Positions 38,063 to 46,232 of a stretch of 64,000 nt of DNA are shown piece by piece. The stretch lies in assembly GCF_025128055.1 (NCBI RefSeq), contig NZ_JAHLYS010000028.1, positions 1 through 64,000 of the forward strand, given 5' to 3'. Origin of the DNA: Synechococcus sp. CS-1329 (GTDB lineage Bacteria > Cyanobacteriota > Cyanobacteriia > PCC-6307 > Cyanobiaceae). The position numbers and the translations under genes are program-made. Each line of letters starts with the position of its first letter. Positions within the stretch are counted from its first letter, which is position 1. The notes under the pieces were generated by a model. That model was not told the origin of the DNA. It was given only the letters and a program-made list of their open reading frames with translations, and searched no databases.

Positions 38063-40093
38063 ATGAACGACGCTGCGGTGATGCTGCCCCTGGAGGAGCT
38101 CCAGAAGCTGGCAGCCGCATTGCCGGTACTGGAGCGCTGTGACTTCTGGAGGCGGACTCTGGAGCGAGCCGCTCCTCCGGAGGCCGGCGGAGTTCAGAGC
38201 CGTGCCTGGGATGGCTGCCTGCGCTCCCTGATCGAAGAACAGTCCAAGGAATTGAAGGCCCTGCTGCAGAGCCCGACTGGAATGTCCGGGAGCAGCGCCG
38301 AGGACGATCACGCAGGCCGTGCCGTGGGGCATGAGCCCTTCCAAGTCGTTGGTGCTGCCGTGGCCCTGCTGCGCAGCTGCGAGAGCTGGACCCGCAACCT
38401 GGCGGATGAGACGCGCAGGACAGCCCTGCAGCAGTGCCTGGCCAAGCAGATGGTGCAGGTGGTGGGCCGGCTGCACCACTGGCTCGTGATCGAGGAGGCG
38501 GAGGGAGGGGAGCGCGGGGAATGGTTCTGGTGGGGCTGGGAGCTGCTGCAGTGGCGCCAGGCGATGGCTGAGCCGCTACCGGACTGGTGGCCGCCGGTGC
38601 GCGAACAACTGGTGCGGTTGGGGGCGCTGGCCTGGAAGGAGCGCAGCTTTGCCACGGATCCCAGCAACCAGGAAGGGCAGCGGGCGATCACCAGGGGGCT
38701 GACCCAGCTGCAGGCTTTGGTGACGCTGCATGATCCGCTGCCGATCTGGATCCCGCAGGGGCAGCGTAAGCTGGCCGAGCGGGGATTGGCGGCGATCTTG
38801 CGAAGCGACCCCCTGAGCGATGCACAGCTGCAGCAGGGTCTGGAGTGGTTAGGGCTGATGACCTCCTCGGAGAAAGCGGCCACGACGGCAGTGGAGCGGG
38901 ACGCCGATCAGAAAGCCGAAGAAGGATCTCCCCTGCAACAGCTGTTTGAGGGACTCCAGCGGCTGGGGCTGGAGCATCTGCTGCCGGCCGCCATCAGGCG
39001 ACAGCTGGAGCAGTCAGACCAAGCCCCCCCAGCTCTCCTGCCACCAGAAGATCCAGCTCTTTGTTCAGAGGCACTGGGAGAGCGGCTCCCCGATGGCATC
39101 GCCGAGAGTGTGCTGAAAAAGGCGGAAACCTTGCTGCTCAGCAATCAACGGCAGAAAGCCTTGGATCTGCTGGCGAACCATCTGCCTCCCTGGGTGAGCG
39201 AAACCCAACGCGCCGCCACGGCTCGGCTGGTGGCGACCATGCAACTCAGCCGTTGCGGAGCCTGGAAAGAGGCGGAGAGCCTGCACAGCGAAGCTGTACG
39301 GGCTGTCGCCGCTGGCCAGCTCTCCCCAGAAGCCCTGGCTGCCGAACTGGCCATCCTGCGGACGGAAGGAGAGCTGCTCTCCCATGAGCTGAGCCTGGCC
39401 TTGAGCCATGGATCGTTGGCTTCCGCAACAAGCCCAGCGCCGACGGAAGCCCAGGGGGACGACTCGCCGCGCTGGCAGAGTCTGAGCCGCTCCCAACTGG
39501 AGCAGGATTTGTGGGTGCTGGAGCAGCTGGATTGGAAACGGGGCGGTTTTTTTGTGGAATTCGGTGCCACCGATGGGGTGCTGCTCAGCAATACCTGGCT
39601 CCTGGAGAAGCACTTCAACTGGCGGGGAATCTGCGCCGAACCGAATCCCAAGTTGTTTGCGCGCCTTCAGATGAATCGCTCCTGCCACCTCAGTCCAGCT
39701 TGCGTCTATCGCAGCAGCGGTGAACGGATGCGATTTGTACTCGCCGACGCCTACGGCGGACTTGAAGATCTTGGGCGGAACGATCAGCACGCGGAGAAGC
39801 GCAATGCCTATGCAGCTGTAGGCGAGGTGATCGAGGTCACCACCACGTCGCTGATGGATCTGTTGGATCAGCAGGAGGCGCCAGCGGTGATTGATTATCT
39901 GAGCATCGATACCGAAGGCAGCGAGCTGGCGATTCTGGAAGGAATGGACTGGTGCCGCTATCAGTTCCGCTGCATCACGGTGGAGCACAACTTCACCGAG
40001 CAGCGGCAGGGGATCCAGCAGCTCCTCGAGGCCCAGGGCTATCAGCGCCGCGAAGCTCAGTGGGACGACTGGTATTGGAAGGAGATTGGCTAG
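38063..40093 (+). CDS. FkbM-family methyltransferase with long helical N-terminus
   Basis: 676 aa from ATG 38063 preceded by GAAGAG; a TTG at 38033 would add 10 residues. The first 470 residues are helical, Leu/Glu/Gln-rich and unassigned. About 480-676 is an FkbM methyltransferase: RGGFFVEFGATDGVLLSNTW is the SAM-binding motif I, ICAEPNPKLFARLQ motif II, and IDYLSIDTEGSELAILEGMDW the family hallmark. Such enzymes O-methylate sugars or small acceptors. The next (truncated) gene starts in its stop codon. Confidence 0.88.
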   Translation: MNDAAVMLPLEELQKLAAALPVLERCDFWRRTLERAAPPEAGGVQSRAWDGCLRSLIEEQSKELKALLQSPTGMSGSSAEDDHAGRAVGHEPFQVVGAAVALLRSCESWTRNLADETRRTALQQCLAKQMVQVVGRLHHWLVIEEAEGGERGEWFWWGWELLQWRQAMAEPLPDWWPPVREQLVRLGALAWKERSFATDPSNQEGQRAITRGLTQLQALVTLHDPLPIWIPQGQRKLAERGLAAILRSDPLSDAQLQQGLEWLGLMTSSEKAATTAVERDADQKAEEGSPLQQLFEGLQRLGLEHLLPAAIRRQLEQSDQAPPALLPPEDPALCSEALGERLPDGIAESVLKKAETLLLSNQRQKALDLLANHLPPWVSETQRAATARLVATMQLSRCGAWKEAESLHSEAVRAVAAGQLSPEALAAELAILRTEGELLSHELSLALSHGSLASATSPAPTEAQGDDSPRWQSLSRSQLEQDLWVLEQLDWKRGGFFVEFGATDGVLLSNTWLLEKHFNWRGICAEPNPKLFARLQMNRSCHLSPACVYRSSGERMRFVLADAYGGLEDLGRNDQHAEKRNAYAAVGEVIEVTTTSLMDLLDQQEAPAVIDYLSIDTEGSELAILEGMDWCRYQFRCITVEHNFTEQRQGIQQLLEAQGYQRREAQWDDWYWKEIG

Positions 40094-40311
40094 TGCCTAG
40101 AGCGAAGCTATTGATTTTGGTGCACACCTGTTCAGCCTATGAGCAGCCGAGGTGGGGGCAGATTCAGGAAACCTGGGCCTCGCAATCTGTAGATGGTGTT
40201 GATATCAGTTTTGTTACCGACAATCCTTCTTGCGATCTACCGGGGGCAATCGATATGGGGCCGTATTCGCCCGGTGCCACCTACCATCCCGAGACACTTG
40301 TGAAGACTTGA
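40093..40311 (+). pseudogene. Truncated glycosyltransferase-like gene cut by an IS element
   Basis: 72 codons from a GTG at 40093 overlapping the FkbM stop (TAGTG). KLLILVHTCSAYEQPRWGQI followed by ETWAS and VDISFVTDNP resembles the start of Fringe/GT31-type transferases. The reading frame continues healthily until the insertion-sequence end, whose sequence supplies the TGA stop. Only the first part of the enzyme remains; the rest is not found on the far side of the element. Confidence 0.7.
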
Positions 40312-40322
40312 TTAGGTAGCAA
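40306..40322 (+). repeat. Left terminal inverted repeat of the IS1595-type element
   Basis: 17 bp exact inverse of 42690-42706. Its first bases provide the TGA that ends the truncated gene 40093-40311. Confidence 0.9.
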
Positions 40323-40382
40323 ACTCCGCGCTCCTCAGGAGGTGCTCCGGCCGTGCGGTGCAGCTGCAGATGGCATGAACCA

Positions 40383-40391
40383 CCCGCTCGG
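40383..40391. repeat. Target-site duplication, left copy (9 bp)
   Basis: CCCGCTCGG, identical to 41750-41758, generated when the IS4-family element inserted into the IS1595-type transposase gene. Confidence 0.9.
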
Positions 40392-41749
40392 CTGACTGAC
40401 CGACACAAGTCCGAGAAGCCTTGCAACAGCATGGGTCTCAGGTCATTGGGTGGGCGGGGAGCCATGAGACGTTGGGGTTGTCAGACCAAACCAACACCCA
40501 GTGGTTTCCCACGCCCGGCTCCATGCTGAGCTGATCGGCCTCCTGCGTCAACACAGCTCGTTCTGCGACCAGCGTCATCTGGTGCTGCTGGCCTGGATGG
40601 TCGCCGGGCTCCTGCTCAGCCAGACAGTCTGTTTCGACCGCTGGAAGACTGTGTTGCCTCTGGGCCATTGCCTGGCCGCCAGCTGGCAGCGGCGCTGTCA
40701 GAGGTGGCTATGCAACACCCGCATCGATGTGGAGGCGCTCTACGGCCCGCTGGTGCTCTGGGCGCTGCAGCACTGGCAAAAGCCAGGCCAGGCCTTGCAT
40801 CTGGCGCTGGACACCACGATGCTCTGGAACCGCTGCTGCGTGGTGGTTCTCTCCGTGGTTTGTCACGGCAGGGCCATCCCGCTGTTGTGGCAGACGCTGG
40901 AGCATCCCAGTGCCAGCGTCAGCGCCTCGGTTTCGATCGCTCTGCTGGAGAAGGCCGATCGGCTCCTGGCTGCGTTCGGCGCCATCACGCTTTTGGCGGA
41001 TCGAGCTTTCCCCAGTGAGGAGCTGCTCAGCTGGTTTGACGGTAAAGCACGCTGGAGCTACGTGATGCGCCTCCGCTCTGATACGTGGATCCACGGCACC
41101 GCGGCGCCGATGGGCTGTGAGGTGCGCCGGCTGCGCCTGCCCCGTGGACACTGCCGTGGGTTCCGGGACGTTCAGCTCTGGGCCGATGGTTCCCAAAAGG
41201 CCAACCTGTTACTGGCCCACCCCAGCGACATCGCCATCGACGAACCCTGGTACCTGGTCAGCAACGCAGATCCCACGCTGGATCTGGTCTGGAGCTACGG
41301 CCAGCGGTTCTGCTGTGAGCAGCTGTTCCGCGACCAGAAATCAGGCCTCTTCCAGCTGGAGAGCAGTGGTCTGCGAGATCCCGGGCGCATCGATCGCCTG
41401 CTCCTGGTGGTGGCGATCGCGGTGCTGGTGAGCAGCCTCCAGGGTTATGCGGTCAGTCTCGATGGCCTGCGCCATCAGGTGGATCCCCACTGGCAGCGCG
41501 GCATGAGCTTTGTGCGGATCGGCCTGAAGTGGCTGCAACAAGCCGTGGCCAATGCCGGCAGGTCCTTACGGACCTGGATGCCGATCCCACTGCGCGAGCT
41601 GGAGCCCTGCATCCCCAGTCGTGGCGTGCAGCGCCGCCAGCAGCAGCCCTGGTTCACGCGGATTGAGCTGCCTCCAAGGCCACGACCTCAGCAAGCGCAG
41701 CAGCCGGCTGTTGCATGACGGTCTCGCCTGAGATGTGTCGGTCAGTCAG
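40392..41749 (+). mobile_element. Complete IS4-family insertion sequence nested in the IS1595-type element
   Basis: 1358 bp with perfect 16 bp terminal inverted repeats CTGACTGACCGACACA (40392-40407 and inverse at 41734-41749). It is flanked by an exact 9 bp target duplication CCCGCTCGG at 40383-40391 and 41750-41758. It holds one full-length transposase gene. Perfect repeats and duplication indicate a recent insertion. Confidence 0.93.
40501..41718 (+). CDS. IS4-family DDE transposase
   Basis: 405 aa from GTG 40501. DDE residues: Asp in ALDTTMLWNRCC near 103, Asp in LLADRAFPSEE near 163, Glu in the YREK signature, which is exact here (Y-x2-R-x3-E-x6-K in YGQRFCCEQLFRDQK near 268). It catalyses cut-and-paste movement of the element. 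Full length with no internal stop, so it is potentially active. The Arg/Gln/Pro-rich tail is usual for this group. Confidence 0.93.
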   Translation: MVSHARLHAELIGLLRQHSSFCDQRHLVLLAWMVAGLLLSQTVCFDRWKTVLPLGHCLAASWQRRCQRWLCNTRIDVEALYGPLVLWALQHWQKPGQALHLALDTTMLWNRCCVVVLSVVCHGRAIPLLWQTLEHPSASVSASVSIALLEKADRLLAAFGAITLLADRAFPSEELLSWFDGKARWSYVMRLRSDTWIHGTAAPMGCEVRRLRLPRGHCRGFRDVQLWADGSQKANLLLAHPSDIAIDEPWYLVSNADPTLDLVWSYGQRFCCEQLFRDQKSGLFQLESSGLRDPGRIDRLLLVVAIAVLVSSLQGYAVSLDGLRHQVDPHWQRGMSFVRIGLKWLQQAVANAGRSLRTWMPIPLRELEPCIPSRGVQRRQQQPWFTRIELPPRPRPQQAQQPAVA

Positions 41750-42626
41750 CCCGCTCGGTCATCTCTCCCAAGTTGAAGCGCCGGTTGAAACGGTAATTGA
41801 AGGCGCCCAGGTAGCGGTCTGCATATTTATCGAATCGCAGAGCATGAAATGTTCCGCTGAAGCTGGTTTTCAAGTTACTGAGTACCGTGTTGATCCAGCG
41901 GAATTCAGGCAGTTCGTTGGGATGGCGCCCCTTTACGACCACAGCTTGATGAAAGCAACCGACTTCTGCCACGGCACGGAAGCAGGCAAGTCCGTCAGAG
42001 ATCACCTCACATCCAATCGCCAGTGCATCTTGAGCCCAGTCAGCGATGGCGGCAAAGGAGAACGTGGCCACGGTGGCAAGCTTCACGTGCCGGGGGTGGC
42101 CCGCATCATCGAGAGAGACGGCCGCCACAATCGGCACCTTGTTCTCCGATCCCCGTCCTGCCTTGCCACCACAGCGTTCTCCGCCAAGGTAGGCATCATC
42201 CACCTGCACCTTTCCCCGCAGGACATAGGCCTCCTCCCGCTCGCTCATCGCCTGCATGATCTTGTTGTGAACCAGCCACGCTGTTCGGTAGTTCACCCCG
42301 AGATGGCGCATCAGGGCGAGGGAAGAAATGCCAGTCTTGGCCTGGCCCACCAGATAGAAAGCCAGGAACCAGGTGGTCAGCGGCAACTTGGTCGCCTCCA
42401 GGATGGTTCCGGCCGTGAGGGTGGTTTGATGGCGGCAGCTCCGGCACTGATAGCGCTTGTGGCGACGGCCACCGATGAGCCCATACTCCTTGCCCTCACA
42501 ACGGGGGCATCTGAAGCCGTCGGGCCAGCGCGCCTGCTCCAGGGCGGCCTCGCAATTCTCCTCGGCGCCGTAGAGCTCGATGAACTTGGGCAGCGACAGG
42601 CTGGCCTGGAACTGAATCCGATTCAT
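41742..42626 (-). CDS. IS1595-family transposase, C-terminus replaced by nested IS
   Basis: 294 aa from ATG 42626. A zinc ribbon (FRCPRCEG and YQCRSCRH, about 38-63) is followed by the ISXO2-like catalytic domain: Asp in VQVDDAYLGGE, Asp in VISDGLACFRAV, and Asn in NTVLSNLK (DDN type). The last codons (Ala-Asp-stop) come from the IS4 inverted repeat. Joining the sequence across that element restores about 23 residues ending ...RSAEFAT and a stop inside the left inverted repeat. The protein may therefore be impaired. Minus strand. Confidence 0.9.
   Translation of the reverse strand: MNRIQFQASLSLPKFIELYGAEENCEAALEQARWPDGFRCPRCEGKEYGLIGGRRHKRYQCRSCRHQTTLTAGTILEATKLPLTTWFLAFYLVGQAKTGISSLALMRHLGVNYRTAWLVHNKIMQAMSEREEAYVLRGKVQVDDAYLGGERCGGKAGRGSENKVPIVAAVSLDDAGHPRHVKLATVATFSFAAIADWAQDALAIGCEVISDGLACFRAVAEVGCFHQAVVVKGRHPNELPEFRWINTVLSNLKTSFSGTFHALRFDKYADRYLGAFNYRFNRRFNLGEMTERAD
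41750..41758. repeat. Target-site duplication, right copy (9 bp)
   Basis: CCCGCTCGG, identical to 40383-40391, on the far side of the IS4-family element. Confidence 0.9.
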
Positions 42627-42689
42627 AGCCATGCCAATCACCCCTGGTACACACGTACCAGCTTATGCGACAAAGCCGGCTGACGGAGC

Positions 42690-42706
42690 TTGCTACCTAA
42701 TCAAGT
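42690..42706 (-). repeat. Right terminal inverted repeat of the IS1595-type element
   Basis: 17 bp exact inverse of 40306-40322. Its outer bases provide the TGA that ends the truncated minus-strand gene 42701-42961. Confidence 0.9.
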
Positions 42707-42961
42707 GATGCTTTCGGCAGCTTGCTCTATGACTTGCTTATTGATTGCGACATAATATCTTGGATAAATCTTAAACTTATCAAAGCCAAGGTAAATTTTG
42801 TTGAGCCCAATGATATGCTCTTTTCTTATCCTTTTGAAGTCGACATTATTTAGTGATGGTCCATTGCATAATACAATTGCGCGCTCACCCCTGTGCCTGT
42901 TCCTGAACCGCTCCAGGCGATTTGCGATCCCTAGCCAATCAAGATCTGCCGGTGTCATCAT
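42701..42961 (-). pseudogene. Truncated DUF115/MptE-like gene fragment
   Basis: 86 codons, cut at its 3' end by the IS1595-type element, which supplies the stop codon. RAIVLCNGPSLNNVDFKRI followed by GLNKIYLGFD matches the start of a Rossmann-type family seen in surface-glycan and flagellin-glycosylation loci (DUF115). Full-length members are about three times longer. DNA is clearly AT-richer than average here. It overlaps the upstream gene by ATGA. Confidence 0.65.
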
Positions 42962-43194
42962 TTGCTGAAGCCTCCCATGTATTGAACCGTATAATGACTG
43001 CCGTTTTCTATCCCTTTAATTTTAATCGTTATGGTGGTGGAATCGGGAGTGCCATCTGAGGCAATAAAACATTCTGAGAACATTAAATGTGGAGGCCAAG
43101 GCAATTCTGTATCGGCACGCACGCATTTACCAATTTCAAGCTGCCGCTCGGGGGGTCGGCTGCGGTAGGTCTGGCTGTAAGCAATTAGGTCCAT
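42958..43194 (-). CDS. Short AT-rich protein, possibly a sugar-transferase fragment
   Basis: 78 aa, ATGA-coupled to the truncated DUF115-like gene and 3 bp after the fcl stop. The start (LIAYSQTYRSRPPERQLEIG) resembles the opening of nucleotide-sugar transferase-like proteins where a PERQ-E motif precedes the first helix, but there is no room for a catalytic domain. The C-terminal part (TTITIKIKGIENG) is beta-like and differs. It may be a remnant or fusion. Composition differs from the GC-rich neighbours. Confidence 0.45.
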   Translation of the reverse strand: MDLIAYSQTYRSRPPERQLEIGKCVRADTELPWPPHLMFSECFIASDGTPDSTTITIKIKGIENGSHYTVQYMGGFSK

Positions 43195-43197
43195 GCT

Positions 43198-44166
43198 CTA
43201 AAGCCTCGTGCTTCCTTGAGCTACAAAATCAGTCACCGTGCTGGCCAATCCTTCCGCCAGTGGGATCCGCGCCGTCCAGCCCAGCGCCGCCAGCCGGCTC
43301 ACATCCAGCTGCTTCTTGGGGGTGCCGTCGGGCTTACTGGTATCCCAACGGATCTCGCCCTGGTAGCCCGTAGCGGCCGCCACCGCTTCGGCGAGCTCAC
43401 GGATCGTCAGATCCACGCCCGTGCCCACATTCAGAAACTGCAACTCCTCCGGCCCTGGCTGCCACTGCTCCAGCCCAAACACGCAGGCCTCGCCGAGATC
43501 ATCCACATGCAGGAATTCCCGCAGCGGCGATCCCGTGCCCCAGCAGGTCACGCTCGCAGCCTTGGCCTGGGCTGCTTCGTGGAAGCGGCGGATCAGCGCC
43601 GGAAGCACATGGCTGTTGGTGGGGTGGTAGTTGTCGCCCGGTCCATACAAATTGGTGGGCATCAGGCTGATCGCATCAAAGCCGTGCTGCAGCCGCAGCG
43701 CCTGGCACAGCTTGATCCCGGCGATCTTGGCAATCGCATACCACTCGTTGGTGGGCTCCAGCGGCCCGGTGAGCAGCGCTTCCTCGCGGATTGGCTGCGC
43801 CGCCAGACGCGGGTAGATGCAGCTGCTGCCCAGAAACAGCAGCCGCCGCACGCCGCTGCGCCAGGCACTTTCGATCACATGCGTTTGAATCTTGAGGTTG
43901 TCGAGCAGGAAATCCGCTGGGTAGGTGTTGTTGAAGTGGATGCCACCCACCTTGGCGGCGGCCAGCACCACCACATCCGGCCGCATCGTTTCAAACCAGC
44001 CCTGCACCGCCTCCGGGTTCTCCAGATTGAGCTGCTCTCGCGTGGCCGTGAGCAGGTTGGTGTAGCCGGCCCGCTGCAGGGCACGGCAGATGGCGCTGCC
44101 CGCCATGCCGCAGTGGCCCGCCACGAAGATCCGGTCGGTTGGGGTGATCAATGGTTGATCGCTCAT
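43198..44166 (-). CDS. fcl: GDP-L-fucose synthase, left-arm copy
   Basis: 322 aa. Converts GDP-4-keto-6-deoxy-mannose to GDP-L-fucose by epimerisation and NADPH reduction (Fcl/WcaG). The Rossmann motif is VAGHCGMAGSAI near 15; catalytic residues are Ser/Cys in LGSSCIYPR and the YxxxK in NEWYAIAKIAG near 140. Length and order are normal. Its ATG (44166) overlaps the TGA of the PIN toxin gene, so it is translationally coupled to a toxin. A second copy is at 60828-61805. Its usual partner gmd, upstream, is frameshifted. Confidence 0.95.
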   Translation of the reverse strand: MSDQPLITPTDRIFVAGHCGMAGSAICRALQRAGYTNLLTATREQLNLENPEAVQGWFETMRPDVVVLAAAKVGGIHFNNTYPADFLLDNLKIQTHVIESAWRSGVRRLLFLGSSCIYPRLAAQPIREEALLTGPLEPTNEWYAIAKIAGIKLCQALRLQHGFDAISLMPTNLYGPGDNYHPTNSHVLPALIRRFHEAAQAKAASVTCWGTGSPLREFLHVDDLGEACVFGLEQWQPGPEELQFLNVGTGVDLTIRELAEAVAAATGYQGEIRWDTSKPDGTPKKQLDVSRLAALGWTARIPLAEGLASTVTDFVAQGSTRL

Positions 44167-44609
44167 GCCTGCACTCCTGGCAGCGCCAACCGCGCCAGGC
44201 CCTGAAACCGCTCAAAATCGCGATCGAAACTCACCAGCCGCCAGCCATTGGCGATGGCCACGGCGGCCAGGTAGGCATCGCTGCAGAGACGGGCCGGCAG
44301 CTCACCGCTGCGCAACAGCTGGTGAAACACATCCCAGCCCCCCTGCTCTGCCATCGCCATGCTCACGCCCGGCTGCAAGCAGAAGGCCTCCAGCAGAGCG
44401 GAAGCTTCTCCGGCGGTCTTAACCGCCGCGCCCATCAGCTTCGGCTGGCACACGAGCCGCACCAGCCCGAGCGCGGTGACTGTGCAGAACAGCACCTGTT
44501 CAGCGGCCTGATGCCCCCAGTAGCGCACGGCCTGGCGGTGATGGCTGTGGTCAGGGCAGGCCAGCGCCAGCCAAACATTCAGATCCGGCAGGTCGGCTGC
44601 GGTGTTCAC
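44163..44609 (-). CDS. PIN-domain toxin (VapC type)
   Basis: 148 aa from the GTG at 44609, overlapping the antitoxin stop (GTGA). A PIN ribonuclease: first acid in LPDLNVWLALACPDHSHH, then TVTALGLVRLV, and the C-terminal CSDAYLAAVAIANGWRLVSF followed by DRDF. The D-L-N and SDA/DRDF acids expected to hold Mg are present. Probably cleaves tRNA or other RNA when freed from the antitoxin. The pair is inserted between gmd and fcl, and its stop overlaps the fcl start. A decayed relative is at 59440-59523. Confidence 0.88.
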   Translation of the reverse strand: MNTAADLPDLNVWLALACPDHSHHRQAVRYWGHQAAEQVLFCTVTALGLVRLVCQPKLMGAAVKTAGEASALLEAFCLQPGVSMAMAEQGGWDVFHQLLRSGELPARLCSDAYLAAVAIANGWRLVSFDRDFERFQGLARLALPGVQA

Positions 44610-44848
44610 GCGTCGAGCAGGTCGAACAGCGTGGCATTGCTCAGGTGCTCGCCAGAGATGGCCAAGGGCCCCTCCACGCGCGGCAGCGTGTGCGCCGAAC
44701 GCTGCGAACCTGAGCCCGCGGGCGCGGCGTTCAGGCCCAGCTCCACGTAGCTGCGCAGCAGCTGCTTCAGGGTGAGGTGCTCGCTTGCTGCGCGGGCCTT
44801 CAGGCGCGCAAACAACGGATCCGGCAGCTCCAGGGTGATGCGCACCAC
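44606..44848 (-). CDS. Antitoxin partner of the PIN toxin
   Basis: About 80 aa from GTG 44848 (or 44845; a TTG at 44854 also exists). VRITLELPDPLFARLKARAA is a ribbon-helix-helix-like DNA-binding N-terminus; the C-terminus (ISGEHLSNATLFDLLDA) likely binds and blocks the toxin. It probably represses its own operon through the repeated boxes just upstream. The decayed copy at 59250-59429 shares the same start and end motifs. Confidence 0.8.
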   Translation of the reverse strand: MVRITLELPDPLFARLKARAASEHLTLKQLLRSYVELGLNAAPAGSGSQRSAHTLPRVEGPLAISGEHLSNATLFDLLDA

Positions 44849-44883
44849 AATCAAGCAGCGATGTGCGCATCTTAGTGCGCATC
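44837..44883 (-). promoter_or_regulatory. Repeated operator boxes of the RHH-PIN operon
   Basis: On the minus strand GATGCGCAC occurs twice, 3 bp apart (44883-44875 and 44871-44863), and its inverse GTGCGCATC lies over the start codon (44845-44837 region). Such a direct plus inverted arrangement fits autoregulation. The 12-base GATGCGCACTAA is repeated upstream of the decayed copy at 59212-59223. Confidence 0.6.
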
Positions 44884-46029
44884 AGCCCTTGCCACCAGCG
44901 GCGGCCACGGCCGAGGGGTTGGTGGGCGGGTTTTCCATCGACCCCACCACCTTGAAGCCCTTCAGGCGCAGGAGCGCCTCCTTGCGGGCCTCCTCCCGGT
45001 CGGCCGCCACCATCTCGGCCACCAGTTCCTCCAGGGTGGTGGTGGGCGTCCAGCCCAGCTTGGTGTGGGCTTTGCTGGGATCACCGAGCAGGGTTTCCAC
45101 CTCCGCCGGGCGGAAATAGCGCGGGTCGATCCGCACCACCACTTCACCCGTGCTGCGCCGGCCCACCTCCTCGGTGCCCGTGCCCTGCCATTCCAAGGCG
45201 CCCCAGCCCAGCTCCAGCGCCGCCAGCTCAATGAAACGCCGCACCGATTCCTGCCGGCCCGTGGCGATCACGAAATCTTCCGGGGGGCCCTCCTGCTGCA
45301 GCATCCGCCACTGCATCTCCACATAATCCCGGGCGTGGCCCCAATCCCGCAGCGAATCGAGGTTGCCCATGTAGAGGCAATCCTCCAGGCCCTCGTTGAT
45401 CCGCGCCAGGCCGCGGGTGATCTTGCGGGTTACAAACGTTTCGCCCCGCCGCGGGGATTCGTGGTTAAACAAAATGCCGTTACAGGCGTACATCCCATAG
45501 GCCTCGCGGTAATTCACCGTGATCCAGTAGGCATACAGTTGGCCACGCCATAGGGGCTGCGCGGATAGAAGGGCGTGGTTTCCTTCTGGGGGATCTCCTG
45601 CACCAGGCCGTAGAGCTCGGAGGTGCTGGCCTGGTAGATGCGGGTTTTGGCGCTGAGCCCCAGCATGCGCACCGCCTCGAGGATCCGCAGGGTGCCCAAG
45701 GCATCGCTGTTGGCGGTGTATTCCGGCGCCTCAAAGCTCACCGCCACATGGCTCTGGGCGCCGAGGTTGTAGATCTCATCGGGCTGCACCTGCTGGATGA
45801 TCCGGATCAGATTGGTGCTGTCGGTGAGATCGCCGTAGTGCAGGCTGAGCCGCGGATCACTTTCGTGGGGATCCTGGTAGAGGTGATCAATCCGCGCCGT
45901 GTTGAAGCTGCTGGCGCGGCGCTTGATGCCATGCACGCGATAGCCCTTCTCCAGCAGCAGCTCAGCCAGGTAGGAACCGTCCTGGCCGGTGATGCCAGTG
46001 ATCAGTGCGGTTTTGCCCGACGCTGGCAT
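44882..46029 (-). pseudogene. gmd: GDP-mannose 4,6-dehydratase, frameshifted left-arm copy
   Basis: Gmd makes GDP-4-keto-6-deoxy-mannose, the first step to GDP-fucose. The N-terminal part (46029 to 45514) has [19 protein letters not shown] and [12 protein letters not shown] but, after SPYGVA, reads NCMPTGSR and stops. The remainder (from about 45517) reads on in another frame as [13 protein letters not shown]. Comparison with the intact copy at 59683 shows one base missing near 45538, turning AAGCTCTAT into AACTGTAT. The catalytic Lys of YxxxK is lost. A sequencing error is possible, but taken at face value the gene is dead. Confidence 0.88.
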
Positions 46030-46232
46030 CTACATAATCTCGCTGATTCTTCCAACCTAGCCCGGTGCGCAGGGGCCCCAATGGCCGTCGTTGCAACCGA
46101 AACACCGGGCCCCGTTGGCTTCTGGCTCGGTGATGCGATTTCCGCATTGTTGCGGTGCTGCTCCCCGCTTCTGGCCAGCCATCGCTTGTTGCAGCACAAC
46201 GACCCGGAACTTCGAGCGATTCAGGCGCTGGA

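Larger units (their letters stand above)
40306..42706. mobile_element. IS1595-family insertion sequence, interrupted by an IS4-family element
   Basis: Bounded by inverted repeats: left ACTTGATTAGGTAGCAA (40306-40322) and the exact inverse at 42690-42706, extending imperfectly through CTCCG. Total 2401 bp; removing the inner element and one target duplication leaves about 1034 bp, normal for the family. It carries one transposase on the minus strand. No clear direct target duplication flanks it, and the genes at its two ends are different and point towards it. Confidence 0.9.

Noticed and set aside
44855-44862. Possible CRISPR-like repeat at the GATGCGCAC boxes
   Set aside because: Only two short direct copies and one inverted copy, with no spacer array; this fits a TA operator.
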